Counted from the first letter of the stretch, positions 11,705-20,380 are shown. The stretch: DNA of 64,000 bases from Tenebrio molitor (GCF_963966145.1 NC_091047.1:21390001-21454000), one strand, 5' to 3'. Program-made: numbers and translations. Notes: generated by a model from the letters alone, not told the origin.

Positions 11705-12214
11705 ATGCCCAATACTGAAGAGAACAAAATTGTAGCAGAATATTATACACCATTAAAAACAAGACAACCATCTGAACTCCAACAATTTAAAAATAGTTAC
11801 AAATCTTTTACTCAAGATAAAAAACTAAATATACCAAGAAATATCAATGAAGTAACGCAAATGAGAAATCGTAATTTTGCCATTGAATATCTCAATTCTA
11901 CCGTAAATAAAAAACTAACAAAGACAGATTTTTGCAAATCTAAAAGTATTTCCAGAAATTCCCTTAATATGGGACTAAATTCAGTTGGAATTAAGATTGC
12001 ATGTAAAACGAGAACAAACGGGAACAAACCAGAGCAATCCGGAACAAAAGAGAACAAATCGGAACAATTGGGAACAAAAGAGAGAAAAAGCAAAACAAAA
12101 AATAAAAAAATATTCGATAATGTAGAACACAAAGCAGGTAGTCGTAAACATATAAGTTTAGATGAAGAAGCAGATGAATTAATTAGTAAATCTTTAGAAA
12201 CTTTTCAGTCATAA
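11705..12214 (+). CDS. Basic protein of virus-like cluster, unknown function (169 aa)
   Basis: An intact ORF preceded by an A-run directly before ATG. The protein is lysine/asparagine rich. Residues about 78-97 (FCKSKSISRNSLNMGL) could form a small helix-turn-helix. The central part carries a degenerate repeat of GTKENKSEQ and GTKERKSK, and the tail is acidic (SLDEEADELI). The stop codon TAA is followed immediately by the ATG of the next ORF, with zero spacing, which is typical of compact viral genomes. I do not recognise the family. It is the first of three same-strand genes that converge on the polymerase gene. Confidence 0.65.
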   Translation: MPNTEENKIVAEYYTPLKTRQPSELQQFKNSYKSFTQDKKLNIPRNINEVTQMRNRNFAIEYLNSTVNKKLTKTDFCKSKSISRNSLNMGLNSVGIKIACKTRTNGNKPEQSGTKENKSEQLGTKERKSKTKNKKIFDNVEHKAGSRKHISLDEEADELISKSLETFQS

Positions 12215-12619
12215 ATGGACAAACTAGTTTCATACATTCCCAACGATGAGAAAGAAAAATGGAAAAAAGATTTAAAACCTATTATTACTGAAATAGACAG
12301 ATTAGAAGATGGAGCAAAAATAGTTGGTTTCAAACAAGAAGTTGTAGATAAATATATTGCAAGAAAAGCAGCTAATTTATTCCTTGAACAATTAATTATG
12401 ACAGACTGTGAACTAGAATCCGCTAATAATAAAATAGATGAATTGGAATATAAATTAGACAACTACAATAATTATGATCCTAAGAAACTAGCAGAATTAA
12501 GAAACAAAACAGTAGTAATACCATCAAACATCGATGATGTAAAGAAAAGAACTCTGAAAATATTTGAAAGACATACTAAAAATATGAGAGCAATAAATGA
12601 AAAAACTCAAAAATTGTAA
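12215..12619 (+). CDS. Coiled-coil protein of virus-like cluster (134 aa)
   Basis: An intact ORF starting in the motif TAAATG that overlaps the upstream stop codon. It is predicted largely helical: a charged N-terminus (DEKEKWKKDLKPIITEIDRL), then a heptad-like region (ELESANNKIDELEYKL). No enzymatic motif is visible. Five bases separate it from the next ORF. The sequence is AT-biased, like the other genes of the cluster. A structural or scaffolding role would be a guess. Confidence 0.6.
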   Translation: MDKLVSYIPNDEKEKWKKDLKPIITEIDRLEDGAKIVGFKQEVVDKYIARKAANLFLEQLIMTDCELESANNKIDELEYKLDNYNNYDPKKLAELRNKTVVIPSNIDDVKKRTLKIFERHTKNMRAINEKTQKL

Positions 12620-12624
12620 ATTAA

Positions 12625-12810
12625 ATGGAAAGTACTGTATTCAAGAATTTAAATATATTCAATGAAGAATATCCAAAATTCCGAAAAAAGTTTTCAAGTC
12701 TCATTCAACAAGTTAACAAATTAAAAATTATTATTTTTGTTCTTATGTTTATTATCGTAATTGTAATTATTGTTTTCTTAATTTATTACTTCAACACTAA
12801 TAAAAAATAG
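12625..12810 (+). CDS. Small tail-anchored membrane protein (61 aa)
   Basis: About 34 soluble residues are followed by one strongly hydrophobic segment (IIIFVLMFIIVIVIIVFLIY) and a short NTNKK tail. This is the layout of a C-terminal membrane anchor. It is adjacent to the preceding ORF (5-bp gap) and ends 30 bp before the stop codon of the convergent polymerase ORF. Small membrane proteins are common in DNA virus genomes. No homologue is recognised. Confidence 0.55.
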   Translation: MESTVFKNLNIFNEEYPKFRKKFSSLIQQVNKLKIIIFVLMFIIVIVIIVFLIYYFNTNKK

Positions 12811-12840
12811 CGATTTATTCAACAATGTCCATGAACGTAC

Positions 12841-14907
12841 CTATGATGATACTAATACGTGTCCATAAGCTAATGTATCTGTAGAATTAGGTAAAAGGTA
12901 TCTTTTATCATCTTTCCAACTTAGAGACTTTTTCTTTACTTCTTCAGTAAATATATCATGTTTATGACTCCTGATCACTTTCTGTCTATGGAAGTATTCT
13001 TTTTGATTAAACAAGCAATTTTTGTAATCTTCAAAACTTATTTCTTTCTTCAATACTGCTTTTTTGATACCTTTTAATTTTTTCGAAACAGACGGTTCAG
13101 TTCTGTAACTGTACATTTTTGACCTTAAACCTATGCATTCTAATATCTTAATACCATTCAATTCATCTTTGAACTTCCCTATTACTTTCTTATTTTTATC
13201 AGAATATAATGAATGATCCTTTGGATAATCAGATGTATCAAAATAGTCGAGATTGTTTTTCATAAATTCATAGAAATCGGCATTTTTAATCTCATATATA
13301 AAGCTATCAGTGTCTCCATAAAGAAGTTTTACGTTTTCATTGAATTCTTTTTTAATTACATTGTAATGGAAGTTATACATTAATAATTTCGATAAATCTA
13401 ACACAGCTTGCCCAATATAAATTGGTTTATTAAACAATACTTTTGTTTTAAAATTGTGAACTGCTGCCAGGTGTTTGCTAAATATAGTTCTGTGTTTAAA
13501 ATTAGGTTTGTTTATTGCTTTTTGTAATTTTTCTTCATCACAATATAATTTAATATTTTGTTGGTTTCTAACAGATTGCATAGACTTACCATATGGGGCA
13601 TTAACCATTAATTTCCAGAAATCTTTTTCAAAATCATTTTTCGCCTTTTGTCTTTGTTCAGTATTGAATTTAACATATGATGCTATAAAATTTGACTGAG
13701 TAAATTTTATACCTCTGTGAACCTTTGTTATTCTAATACCTAAATTTTTGTAAAGTTTTAATGTTTCGTAATGAATTATATAATTTTTCTTATCATAGAA
13801 ATGACAAAGTAGTTTTTCTACTTTTCCGCCCGGAGGAATTCTATTTTCCGGAGCTAAAGGGAGATCATTGAATTTGTTATGAATAGCTAAGTCTACTGGA
13901 AATGCTAAATCGACTTCCAAAACATAACCCGTATTACTATCTGATACCAATATACCGTCGACATTTTTAATTTCATCACAAGTCAACCATTTAAAGTCTT
14001 TTTCTGGTAATTTCTGAGATAAAGCCCATCCATATAGATTATTAGCATCTATATAGATAATCTGAGTATTTTCATCTGCTTGCGAATACCTGTTACTACA
14101 CTGTGAAATACCTCCTCTAATTCCCTTTTCAAAAAACAAATACATTTCATAATCAGTTAATAATTCCAACTCCACTGAAGTATATTTGAGCATACAGTCC
14201 CAAGCTAACCCCGGAGTTGTATAATACCAAACAGGATCGAGTCCATAACTCTTTTCCAAACATAAGTCTCTAAAATTTTCAAATACATCAGTTAACAGCA
14301 AAACATCTAGTTTTAAGTATAAATCATGCCATTCACCCAAGTTTTTAATTTTAAAATGTTTCCATACTTTCACTGCATGTTTGAATTCTTCTTGAGAAAT
14401 ACCTTCTTTTGTGAGCGAAGAATAAAATTTATCTATTGATGGAAGTTTTGTTTCAGAAAATTTCTCAAAAGAATCCATGTATTCATAAGGATATATTCCT
14501 TTTCTAATTATCTTGCTTTTTTCTTTCCTAAATAACACATCTAATTCACCATTTGAAAAGTATTTAATTATTTCTCTCAACTGACTTGATTCCAGATTAG
14601 ATGACAAATTGTCTAGGCTACTTGCTAAAAATCTAAATGAATCGATAAATCTCAATTCGATATATCCATTATCATCCATTCTTAAAATTTTACTGAAAGA
14701 AATATATTTCTCTTCGTTATTAGGTATTAATTTCAATTGACTTCTATCTTCTCCTAGATTTTTTATAAACAAATGACAATCGTAAGAACTTAAATTATGA
14801 AACAAAATTGGAATATATAAAACATTTATCACTTTCCTCTCCTCTGTAAATTTCCAATGGGTTATCAATATTATTATAAGCACTCTTAACGTATAATCCA
14901 TAACCAC
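12841..14907 (-). pseudogene. polB: Family B DNA polymerase, C-terminal part (protein-primed type)
   Basis: This frame carries the replicative polymerase of a virus or Polinton-like element. Visible motifs are Exo II (FHNLSSYDCHLF, about residue 36), Exo III (YLKLDVLLLTD, about 197), Pol A (IYIDANNLYGW, about 284), Pol B (KLMVNAPYGK, about 432) and Pol C (YGDTDSF, about 530). The NNLYG form of motif A is typical of the DNA_pol_B_2/protein-primed class. All catalytic aspartates are present. The first 32 residues of this frame are not polymerase-like: the Exo I motif lies in the overlapping frame 14795-16285. A frameshift and probable loss of the segment between Exo I and Exo II split the gene, so it is probably inactive. 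Confidence 0.88.
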
Positions 14908-16285
14908 AGGGAATATGAGATTGTGTTTTATGAGTATATGATGATTCAGGATTTGGTTCGCATGTATGAATAGGTTTCAGAATAGATTCAAAATCAGAAT
15001 AAATTACATACGGATGTCTTAACATTCTTTGAATATTTTTAAATTTTAATACACTATCTTCAGGCATGTTCGGAAAACATGGTTCATTACTAAAGCACAC
15101 ATTTTGATGTTTCTTTAAAGCATCTTCAGTTCTAGCGGAGTAGTTTAAACATCTTCTACAGAAATGTTTTTTGTTTCTATTTACTTCCAACTGATCATTT
15201 AACAATCGACTCAAATTCTTAATCCAACAATAATGATTGTTGTCTTTATTTCCAAAGTATAGTAAGTCGATATTTATTTCATAGAATCGCTTCTTATTAT
15301 GATACAAAGGATAAAATATTTGTTCTTCGTAACTAAACACGGTAACATTAATTTTATTATGTGATTCAAATTTAGGTATGTCCTGGATTTTGACAGGAAA
15401 ATTTATTCCTTCAAAATTTAATTCGTTTATATATTCCGGCTTATTATAATGATTCAGTCTATCTACATGTTCTTTTGCTTGATGTAAACAGGATATTACG
15501 CTGTACATAAAGCATTTGTTATCGTTGTTTTTAACATTAACGCAAGCTTTTTTATCTTTAATCCACTTGGGTAATTCTACATATGAATTTCCGCTTAAAG
15601 GTGTATATTTGTTTATATTAATGCGCAAATAATTTATATTTTTCAAAGTCCATCCAGATCCCTTTTCTTGTAATTCATCACATTTTGATATAAATAAATT
15701 CTTTTGTTCATCCCAGTATTCCTCCAGATCATCTTTTTCTCTTAGTATAACATTTAGTAACTGAAATTTATGTATCATTGTAAAGTCTTCATTTTCCAGT
15801 TTCATAAACTCGCATTCCATCTCTAAATTAATTTTAATATTTTTGTGGAGATTTAAAGCATTTATAATTATTTTAATAGCCTTTTCTTTTATCATATCCA
15901 TGTATGTTTCCATATCTATACCTTCTTCTAGATTATTATGTTGATACGTTAATAATCTTCCCTTAAAAGCAACCTGAACTAAAATAAAATCTGGCTCTGG
16001 ATTATGTCTTGCTTTATGCAACTGCATTCGACTTTCCTTAATATATTTTCCACATTCATCACACTTGATCTTTTTTACTCTTTCTTTTTTTGGTTTAGAA
16101 AATATGGCATCATCAAACGGAAATATTTCCAAGCTCTTCTTGTTTTCTCTTTTTATTTTTAATTGCTTTTCAGCATTAATAATCTCGTCTATCAATTCTG
16201 CCTTATTGTATCTTTTAATGTATCTTATACCTAAGGATTTTGCCATATTACGTAATTCGAGCAAACGACGACTATTCCAAATCAT
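14795..16285 (-). pseudogene. polB: Family B DNA polymerase, N-terminal part with SAP-like and zinc modules
   Basis: Residues 1-40 look like a SAP/Rho-N-type nucleic-acid-binding helix pair (LRNMAKSLGIRYIKRYNKAE). Residues 72-94 form a C-x2-C...H-x3-H zinc unit (IKCDECGKYI...LHKARH). The middle has NKCFMYSVISCLH and HYCWIKNLSRLL, a conserved Cys...His pair that resembles a papain/OTU-like fold but is unproven. A second finger CRRCL...HQNVC (376-397) precedes the Exo I motif YSDFESIL (429-436). The frame then overlaps the downstream polymerase frame by 113 bp and ends. Arthropod Polinton/adintovirus-like polymerases show the same order in one protein, so this is one gene broken in two. Confidence 0.82.
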
Positions 16286-16769
16286 GTTTTAATTTATGCA
16301 AATGTATTCGAGTTTCCTCGATATATGTTCCACACATATCACATTTTATCTTCTTTACTCTATTTTTTTTTGGTTTAGCAAATATATCGTCATCAAACTG
16401 AAATGTTTTTAGGTTCTTTTTGTTTTCTTTCTCTTTATGGAGGTGCATTCGGGTGCTTTTGATATATTTTCCACATATGTCACATTTGATTTTACTAACT
16501 CTCTTTTTCCTTGGTTCAGCAAATAAATCATCATCAAATGAAAATATTTCTGAATTCGCTTCGCTCATGAGGACTCTGTCCGAATTCCGCAAAGGAGGCA
16601 TAACTGACTTTTTTCCGTTTTTTATTTCCTTATGTAATTGCTCTTCAGCTTTAATAATAGCTTTTATTAAGTCTGCTTTATTATATTTTCTAATATATTT
16701 GATGTCTAATGATTTTGCAATATTAAACAGTTCAGATAAACGAAGATTACTTAAGTTCCTTCGTTCCAT
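16272..16769 (-). CDS. SAP-like plus double zinc-finger protein (165 aa), paralogue of the polymerase N-terminus
   Basis: Residues 9-41 repeat the SAP-like helix pair of the polymerase N-terminus (LFNIAKSLDIKYIRKYNKAD). Two zinc units follow (IKCDICGKYI...LHK at about 94, IKCDMCGTYI...LHKLKH at about 141), each preceded by FDDDxFAxPxKxRV. With the unit in the next ORF there are three tandem copies, evidence of local duplication. The ORF overlaps the start of 14795-16285 by 14 bp, so it may once have been fused. An extra stretch of about 20 residues (about 57-75) is encoded by a hairpin module at 16552-16587 and is missing from the paralogous unit. The start has the AT-rich TAATAAATG context of its neighbours. 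A DNA-binding role is inferred. Confidence 0.7.
   Translation of the reverse strand: MERRNLSNLRLSELFNIAKSLDIKYIRKYNKADLIKAIIKAEEQLHKEIKNGKKSVMPPLRNSDRVLMSEANSEIFSFDDDLFAEPRKKRVSKIKCDICGKYIKSTRMHLHKEKENKKNLKTFQFDDDIFAKPKKNRVKKIKCDMCGTYIEETRIHLHKLKHDLE
16552..16587. repeat. Three-way-junction hairpin module, copy 1 (inside coding frame)
   Basis: GAATTC ends flank two small hairpins, GC-TTC-GC and GGAC-TCT-GTCC, separated by TCATGA. The same architecture recurs at 17802-17842 with different stem sequences but an identical TCATGA core. Here the module lies in frame within the 16272-16769 ORF and adds residues around NSDRVLMSEANSE. Confidence 0.6.
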
Positions 16770-16800
16770 TTATTATAGGAAAAAATCTAACAAACAATTT

Positions 16801-17016
16801 TTAGTAAATAAATAAATTCAATCCATTTTTATGCAAATCTGTTTTTATATGCCTTTTAAAATTAGTTCTAGTGTAATATCTACCACAATCACATAATAAA
16901 CGAGTAGAATTAACTGCTTTTTTACATTGTTTACATGTTTTTTCATATTTATTTCTATAGTTATAAAAATCATCTGGACATTTTAATTCCAAACAAATGG
17001 AGCAAAGACTTGTCAT
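16801..17016 (-). CDS. Small cysteine-rich protein (71 aa)
   Basis: It contains three cysteine pairs: CSIC near the N-terminus, CKQC near the middle, and LLCDCGRYYTRTNFKRHIKT with a C-x-C...H-x4-H pattern. It probably binds zinc. Its start lies in TAATAAATG, and it is separated by 31 bp from the following and 12 bp from the preceding ORF on the same strand. The family is not recognised. The C-terminal finger resembles the zinc units of the neighbouring SAP/zinc protein, hinting at a shared origin. Confidence 0.55.
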   Translation of the reverse strand: MTSLCSICLELKCPDDFYNYRNKYEKTCKQCKKAVNSTRLLCDCGRYYTRTNFKRHIKTDLHKNGLNLFIY

Positions 17017-17028
17017 TTATTAGAAAAT

Positions 17029-17241
17029 TTATTCATCAAAGACTTCAAGATTACGAAAGTGTATTTTAAGAAAATCTAAGTTTGCCAAGGTTAATACGTT
17101 ATTTTCATACATTTTAAACTGATTAAACATATTCCGATATACTAATCGTTCAAAGTCATTATTGGCTTTACTTCTCATATCGTTTAACCTTTTCTGAAAC
17201 ATTTGCCATGTTTCTTGGTCATCGTTATGTGAGCGATTCAT
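17029..17241 (-). CDS. Hypothetical protein of virus-like cluster (70 aa)
   Basis: A short helical, charged ORF (NRSHNDDQETWQMFQKRLND at the start) with no recognised family. It is supported mainly by context: same strand, 12-bp spacing, and an AAATTAAATG start context like the other cluster genes. It is the most upstream ORF of the minus-strand set that leads to the polymerase. Confidence 0.45.
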   Translation of the reverse strand: MNRSHNDDQETWQMFQKRLNDMRSKANNDFERLVYRNMFNQFKMYENNVLTLANLDFLKIHFRNLEVFDE

Positions 17242-17283
17242 TTAATTTATCACATTTTTTTTCATAAGAAATTATTCATAAAC

Positions 17284-17410
17284 AATGCGTGTTAAAGCAC
17301 ACTGTCCTTGTTTAGGTAAAACTGTGAGAAGCCTCAGAATTCAAGAATGCGTGTTATATATGGAGGTGATCATTTTAATGATCATTTAATCAATTGTCGA
17401 AAAAAATAAT
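17284..17410 (+). pseudogene. Degraded cysteine/histidine-rich ORF fragment
   Basis: Reading from ATG at 17284 gives a short cysteine-bearing peptide (KAHCPCLGKTV). After a shift of frame the sequence continues as GGDHFNDHLINCRKK, with zinc-finger-like His/Cys spacing. It is too short to assign. Its position directly upstream of the minus-strand viral genes suggests another decayed gene of the same element. Confidence 0.3.
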
Positions 17411-17612
17411 AAATAATACTTGTAATAAAAGGGATCCAGTACAATATATGAGGCAATATGAAACCTACGTATGTATATAGAGAAAGAGAAAGCTATTTGA
17501 AATAATTATATGATGAAGACAAATAACGTATGTAGCTAGTATAAATGGGATCGGTCACCCAATAATAAAAAATAAATTAAATTATTGACATAGATAATAC
17601 TGTTACTTGTAA

Positions 17613-17738
17613 GTTTATGATCAAGACGTATTTTTCATATTAGATAATGATAATCAACCTTTGTTTAAAGGTAAAGATTTAGCAGAAATATTGGGTTATG
17701 AAAAATCAACAAATGTTGATTTTAAGAGAAATTGCTAG
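17613..17738 (+). pseudogene. BRO-N domain fragment
   Basis: Forty-one codons without an ATG, containing QPLFKGKDLAEILGYEKST. This matches the signature core of the BRO-N domain (a hydrophobic residue-F-x-x-K-D-[VL]-A-x-x-L-G-Y pattern). The domain is found in baculovirus repeated ORFs, entomopoxvirus and phage antirepressor proteins, where it binds DNA. It is cut by a stop codon, and no full gene remains. The location beside the PolB cluster supports an endogenous large DNA virus or Polinton-like origin for this interval. Confidence 0.5.
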
Positions 17739-17801
17739 TCGTATTTTTTGGAAATATGTTTTTGCAGAAAAAGAAAAATATTAATCACAAATAACTTGTT
17801 A

Positions 17802-17842
17802 GAATTCGCCTTCGGCTCATGAGTGGACTATGTCCGCGAATT
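17802..17842. repeat. Three-way-junction hairpin module, copy 2
   Basis: GAATTC, hairpin GCC-TTC-GGC, TCATGA, hairpin GTGGAC-TAT-GTCCGC, then GAATT. Stem lengths and sequences differ from copy 1 while pairing is kept (one G-T pair). It lies outside any intact ORF, between two degraded viral-looking fragments. Confidence 0.6.
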
Positions 17843-17891
17843 TATGGGATTTATAGATGAAATAAAAAGTGGCAAAATTTGCCACGGGTGA

Positions 17892-18008
17892 TTGAAGAAT
17901 AAAAAGCGAAGATTTTTAGAATTTTTAAAATACAACGAAATTTCATATGAAGAAATAGATTATAAACATGGTGAAACAAATTTGTATGAATATATACAAA
18001 ATTATTAA
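17892..18008 (+). pseudogene. Degraded ORF, viral-looking C-terminal fragment
   Basis: An open frame of 38 codons with no ATG (RRFLEFLKYNEISYEEIDYK) ending in TAA. The AT-rich coding style (Lys, Asn, Tyr, Ile, Glu) matches the cluster genes. It could be the distal part of the BRO-like gene upstream; that link is inference. Confidence 0.3.
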
Positions 18009-18213
18009 AAAATTTTAAAGAATTAATAATCATGTTGAATAACAATAAGGCAAAAAAGTTAGGAAATATTATATTTTAAATTAGAAGAAGAATTGCTAGA
18101 TAAATAGAAAAATTACGTTAACGAATATAATCTTTTTTTCTAACACTAATATCTTATACTGTTTCCATGGTGCATTTGAGCTCACACCTTATGTTTCCCA
18201 TAAAATACGCTTT

Positions 18214-18254
18214 CTCTATAAGACACGTCGTCAATAGCAACGTATCTTATAGAG
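18214..18254. repeat. Hairpin
   Basis: CTCTATAAGACACG pairs with CGTATCTTATAGAG across a 12-base loop with one mismatch. It is directly followed by the longer imperfect palindrome at 18271-18388. Confidence 0.55.
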
Positions 18255-18270
18255 TCATAATAGTTATTTA

Positions 18271-18388
18271 CACTACGAGAGAGGAAGGTAAAGCTTTTGT
18301 TCACGCGAATTGCATGTTCGGCCACGACGCGCAGCGGAGTGGTCGATGCAATTCAAGTGAACAAAAGCGGCCTTACTCTCGAGTGCTG
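18271..18388. mobile_element. Imperfect palindromic element (MITE-like)
   Basis: CTTTTGTTCAC and GAATTGCAT on the left pair with ATGCAATTC and GTGAACAAAAG on the right. Outer complementarity is CACTACGAGAG against CTCTCGAGTG. The loop holds a GC-rich GGCCAC...GTGGTC hairpin. It is non-coding. Confidence 0.55.
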
Positions 18389-18581
18389 TATTTGATTTTG
18401 TTCGATACCAGACATAACTCCTTAGAAAATGAGTCTGTAACTTTATATTCAAAATTTTAAATAAAATTAAAATAAAATAAATAAATCACATTTTCGGAGA
18501 GATCTGTTGCTATGGAAAAAAATAAAATACAAAATAAACAAAGTTTTGCAAAGTCAATAAAGTGATTGTGCACACCACGTT

Positions 18582-19047
18582 GTGGAAATGGATGACGAAG
18601 AATTCTGTGTTCCTGATGACGTCCTGGAAGAGGCAAGTGTCGCGAAGTACCAAATGCTGCATACGAAATCAAAATTACGATACCAGAAAGAATTGGAAAT
18701 ATTTACACAATGGCAGACCGAGATCAAGGGAAAAGACGAAAGCAGCATCAGCGCGGTTATTCAATGTTGAAGAGTACACTGTTTGTATTTCAAAACGTTT
18801 ATATCTCCAGGTATCCAGGTAAGAGGTTTTTTTAATAAGCTATTAGTTCTTTTAATATAATAAATTGTACAGGTTCAACAGTCTCACCTCCTTTTTGAAA
18901 ACAAAATGTAGAAACTATCAGCCGAAAAAAGCTACAACTTCTTCAAGAAACGATGTTTGCAAGTTTTTACTGGAAGCGGCGGACCAAGAGTGGATCCTTC
19001 AGAAAGTTGTACTGATGATGGGCATATTCGGTGGCCGTCGTGATTAA
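18582..19047 (+). pseudogene. Crypton-like tyrosine recombinase gene fragment (N-terminal exons)
   Basis: Exon 1 starts at ATG 18582 and encodes an acidic leader, then KSKLRYQKELEIFTQW, the SAM-like core-binding domain. A one-base shift near 18755 is needed to continue into YSMLKSTL. A 62-bp GT-AG intron (18811-18872) joins ISR to FNSLTSFLK in phase. The second exon then reads YQPKKAT and LLEAADQEWILQKVVLMMGI, the start of the catalytic domain, before a stop. This order is typical of Crypton-like recombinases and their domesticated relatives in insects. The catalytic R...H-x-x-R...Y residues downstream are absent. It is a decayed remnant. Confidence 0.6.
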
Positions 19048-19072
19048 TTATGTAAAGTGATGAATTGTTATA

Positions 19073-19586
19073 CAGTGAGTTTTTTTTAAGACTGGCCATA
19101 GGGTTTTACAAGCTACATTTTTCAACCCCCCGTTAACTTTTGTCCTCATGAAAATATTCAACCCAGTTTTGTAGTAAAGTTGTGGGATATGATAATGTAT
19201 TGAAACAATTTCAATTTAATAACCAGAATCAAGGAATAAATTATAGCAAAAAGACATTTTTTGAATTCCGTTTGCTCTAATTTTAAATTTTCAGTAGGCT
19301 AAAATTTCACCTGACATGTAATTGATTATGTGATTGCTAACTGCCTCTGGAGGCCATTTTGAACATTTCATTTAATTTTTATTAAAGTAAAGAAACTTGT
19401 TATAACATAAATAATGAATCTATCGTTATAAAATGTAAAATATCAATGTTCACACTATTTTTTGCAAATAACATTTTATTTGTAAATTGTCTATTATAAC
19501 CATTTAGGTATTACAAATACAAAGTTAACAGGAGGTTGAAAAATTAGCATGTAAAACCCTCTGGCCAGTCTTAAAAAAACGCACTG
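19073..19586. mobile_element. MITE with about 65-bp terminal inverted repeats
   Basis: Ends CAGTGAGTTTTTTTTAAG and CTTAAAAAAACGCACTG are flanked by TA on both sides. The inverted repeat continues inwards through ACTGGCCA, GGGTTTTACA and TTTTTCAACC. The interior is AT-rich and non-coding. The TA duplication and CAGTG start point to Tc1/mariner mobilisation. Confidence 0.8.
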
Positions 19587-19591
19587 TATAC

Positions 19592-19791
19592 GTTATTCAC
19601 GTTGAATTGAACATTTCAAGGTCAAATAATTTAGCAAACAGTGACATGCAGGTAAATACCGTTCACGATGGATTGAGCATTGCTAAATTCGCATTATGTT
19701 GGTTAGCTGCATGTCACTATTTACAAAACATAATTACAGATCCAAAAAATAAAATTATTTGTCCTTGAAATGTTCAACTCCACGTGAATAA
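19592..19791. mobile_element. MITE with about 40-bp inverted ends
   Basis: GTTATTCACGTTGAATTGAA at the left pairs with TTCAACTCCACGTGAATAAC at the right, extending through CATTTCAAGG and CAAATAATTT. Internal GTGACATGCA/TGCATGTCAC pairing makes a long hairpin. It begins five bases after the previous MITE. Confidence 0.75.
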
Positions 19792-20207
19792 CGTTTAGTT
19801 ATTATTGGTATGTAATTATTTTCAATATACAAATTCTTTTTCATAAAATCGAATTTCAATTATGCGTGAGCGAAAGTGCGTGAGCGAAAGTGGAACCTTC
19901 ACTCACTGGTAACCATGGATACAGACCCACTTTCTAGGGAGGTATCGAACAAAATACGCTCCCACATATTATTCAAGTAACATTTTATTCATCATTTTTA
20001 CAGTAATTATCACAAAAGTGAAAAGTACAATTATTGAATTGGAACTGCCACATTAGCTTCGTGCTCTTGTTCCTAACATCTTCTTTAACTTCTGCTGTTT
20101 CATCCAATGCAAGTGGCCGGCCATCGAAAACTGGCAATCTTTACATTTTCTTCAAATGATTCTTGCCGTAATGTAAATTAACTTTTAATGAAGTTCTACA
20201 CACCTAC
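19792..20207. other. Intergenic, no gene seen
   Basis: AT-rich. It contains a 14-bp direct duplication (TGCGTGAGCGAAAG, twice, at about 19863-19891). No coding signal is supported. Confidence 0.4.
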
Positions 20208-20380
20208 CTCATATCAAGAAAAGCCAAAATGACATCTTCCGTTACCTCCGTGATGCTTTTTTCATTGTTCCGGCCTTGAAACGAAACATACACCTTTTCA
20301 TATGCACTTTTAGACTTCATTGGTAACAAATTGCCCCTTTTTTCTTATTTCTTCTGGAACGTTTTGGCACATTTCATCGA
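20208..20380 (-). pseudogene. Second tyrosine recombinase relic (core-binding domain)
   Basis: On the minus strand a frame with CQNVPEEIRK continues after a one-base shift in a homopolymer into NLLPMKSKSAYEKVY and TEVTEDVILAFLDM, then a good splice donor (GAG|GTAGGT). This is the N-terminal SAM-like region of a Crypton-like recombinase, parallel to the relic at 18582 but in the opposite orientation. No downstream exon is evident. Confidence 0.5.

Noticed and set aside
16552..17842. Calling the hairpin modules hammerhead ribozymes
   Set aside because: The arrangement of stems is similar, but the invariant CUGAUGA core is not present (CUCAUGA instead) and the 15.1-16.1 pair is not satisfied, so self-cleavage is not supported.
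11000..18200. Terminal inverted repeats delimiting the PolB-bearing element
   Set aside because: I looked for long complementary ends around 11070-11700 and 17250-18200 and could not find a convincing pair; an all-against-all dot plot is needed.
18150..18460. 97-codon ORF at 18167
   Set aside because: It runs through two hairpins and has no domain.
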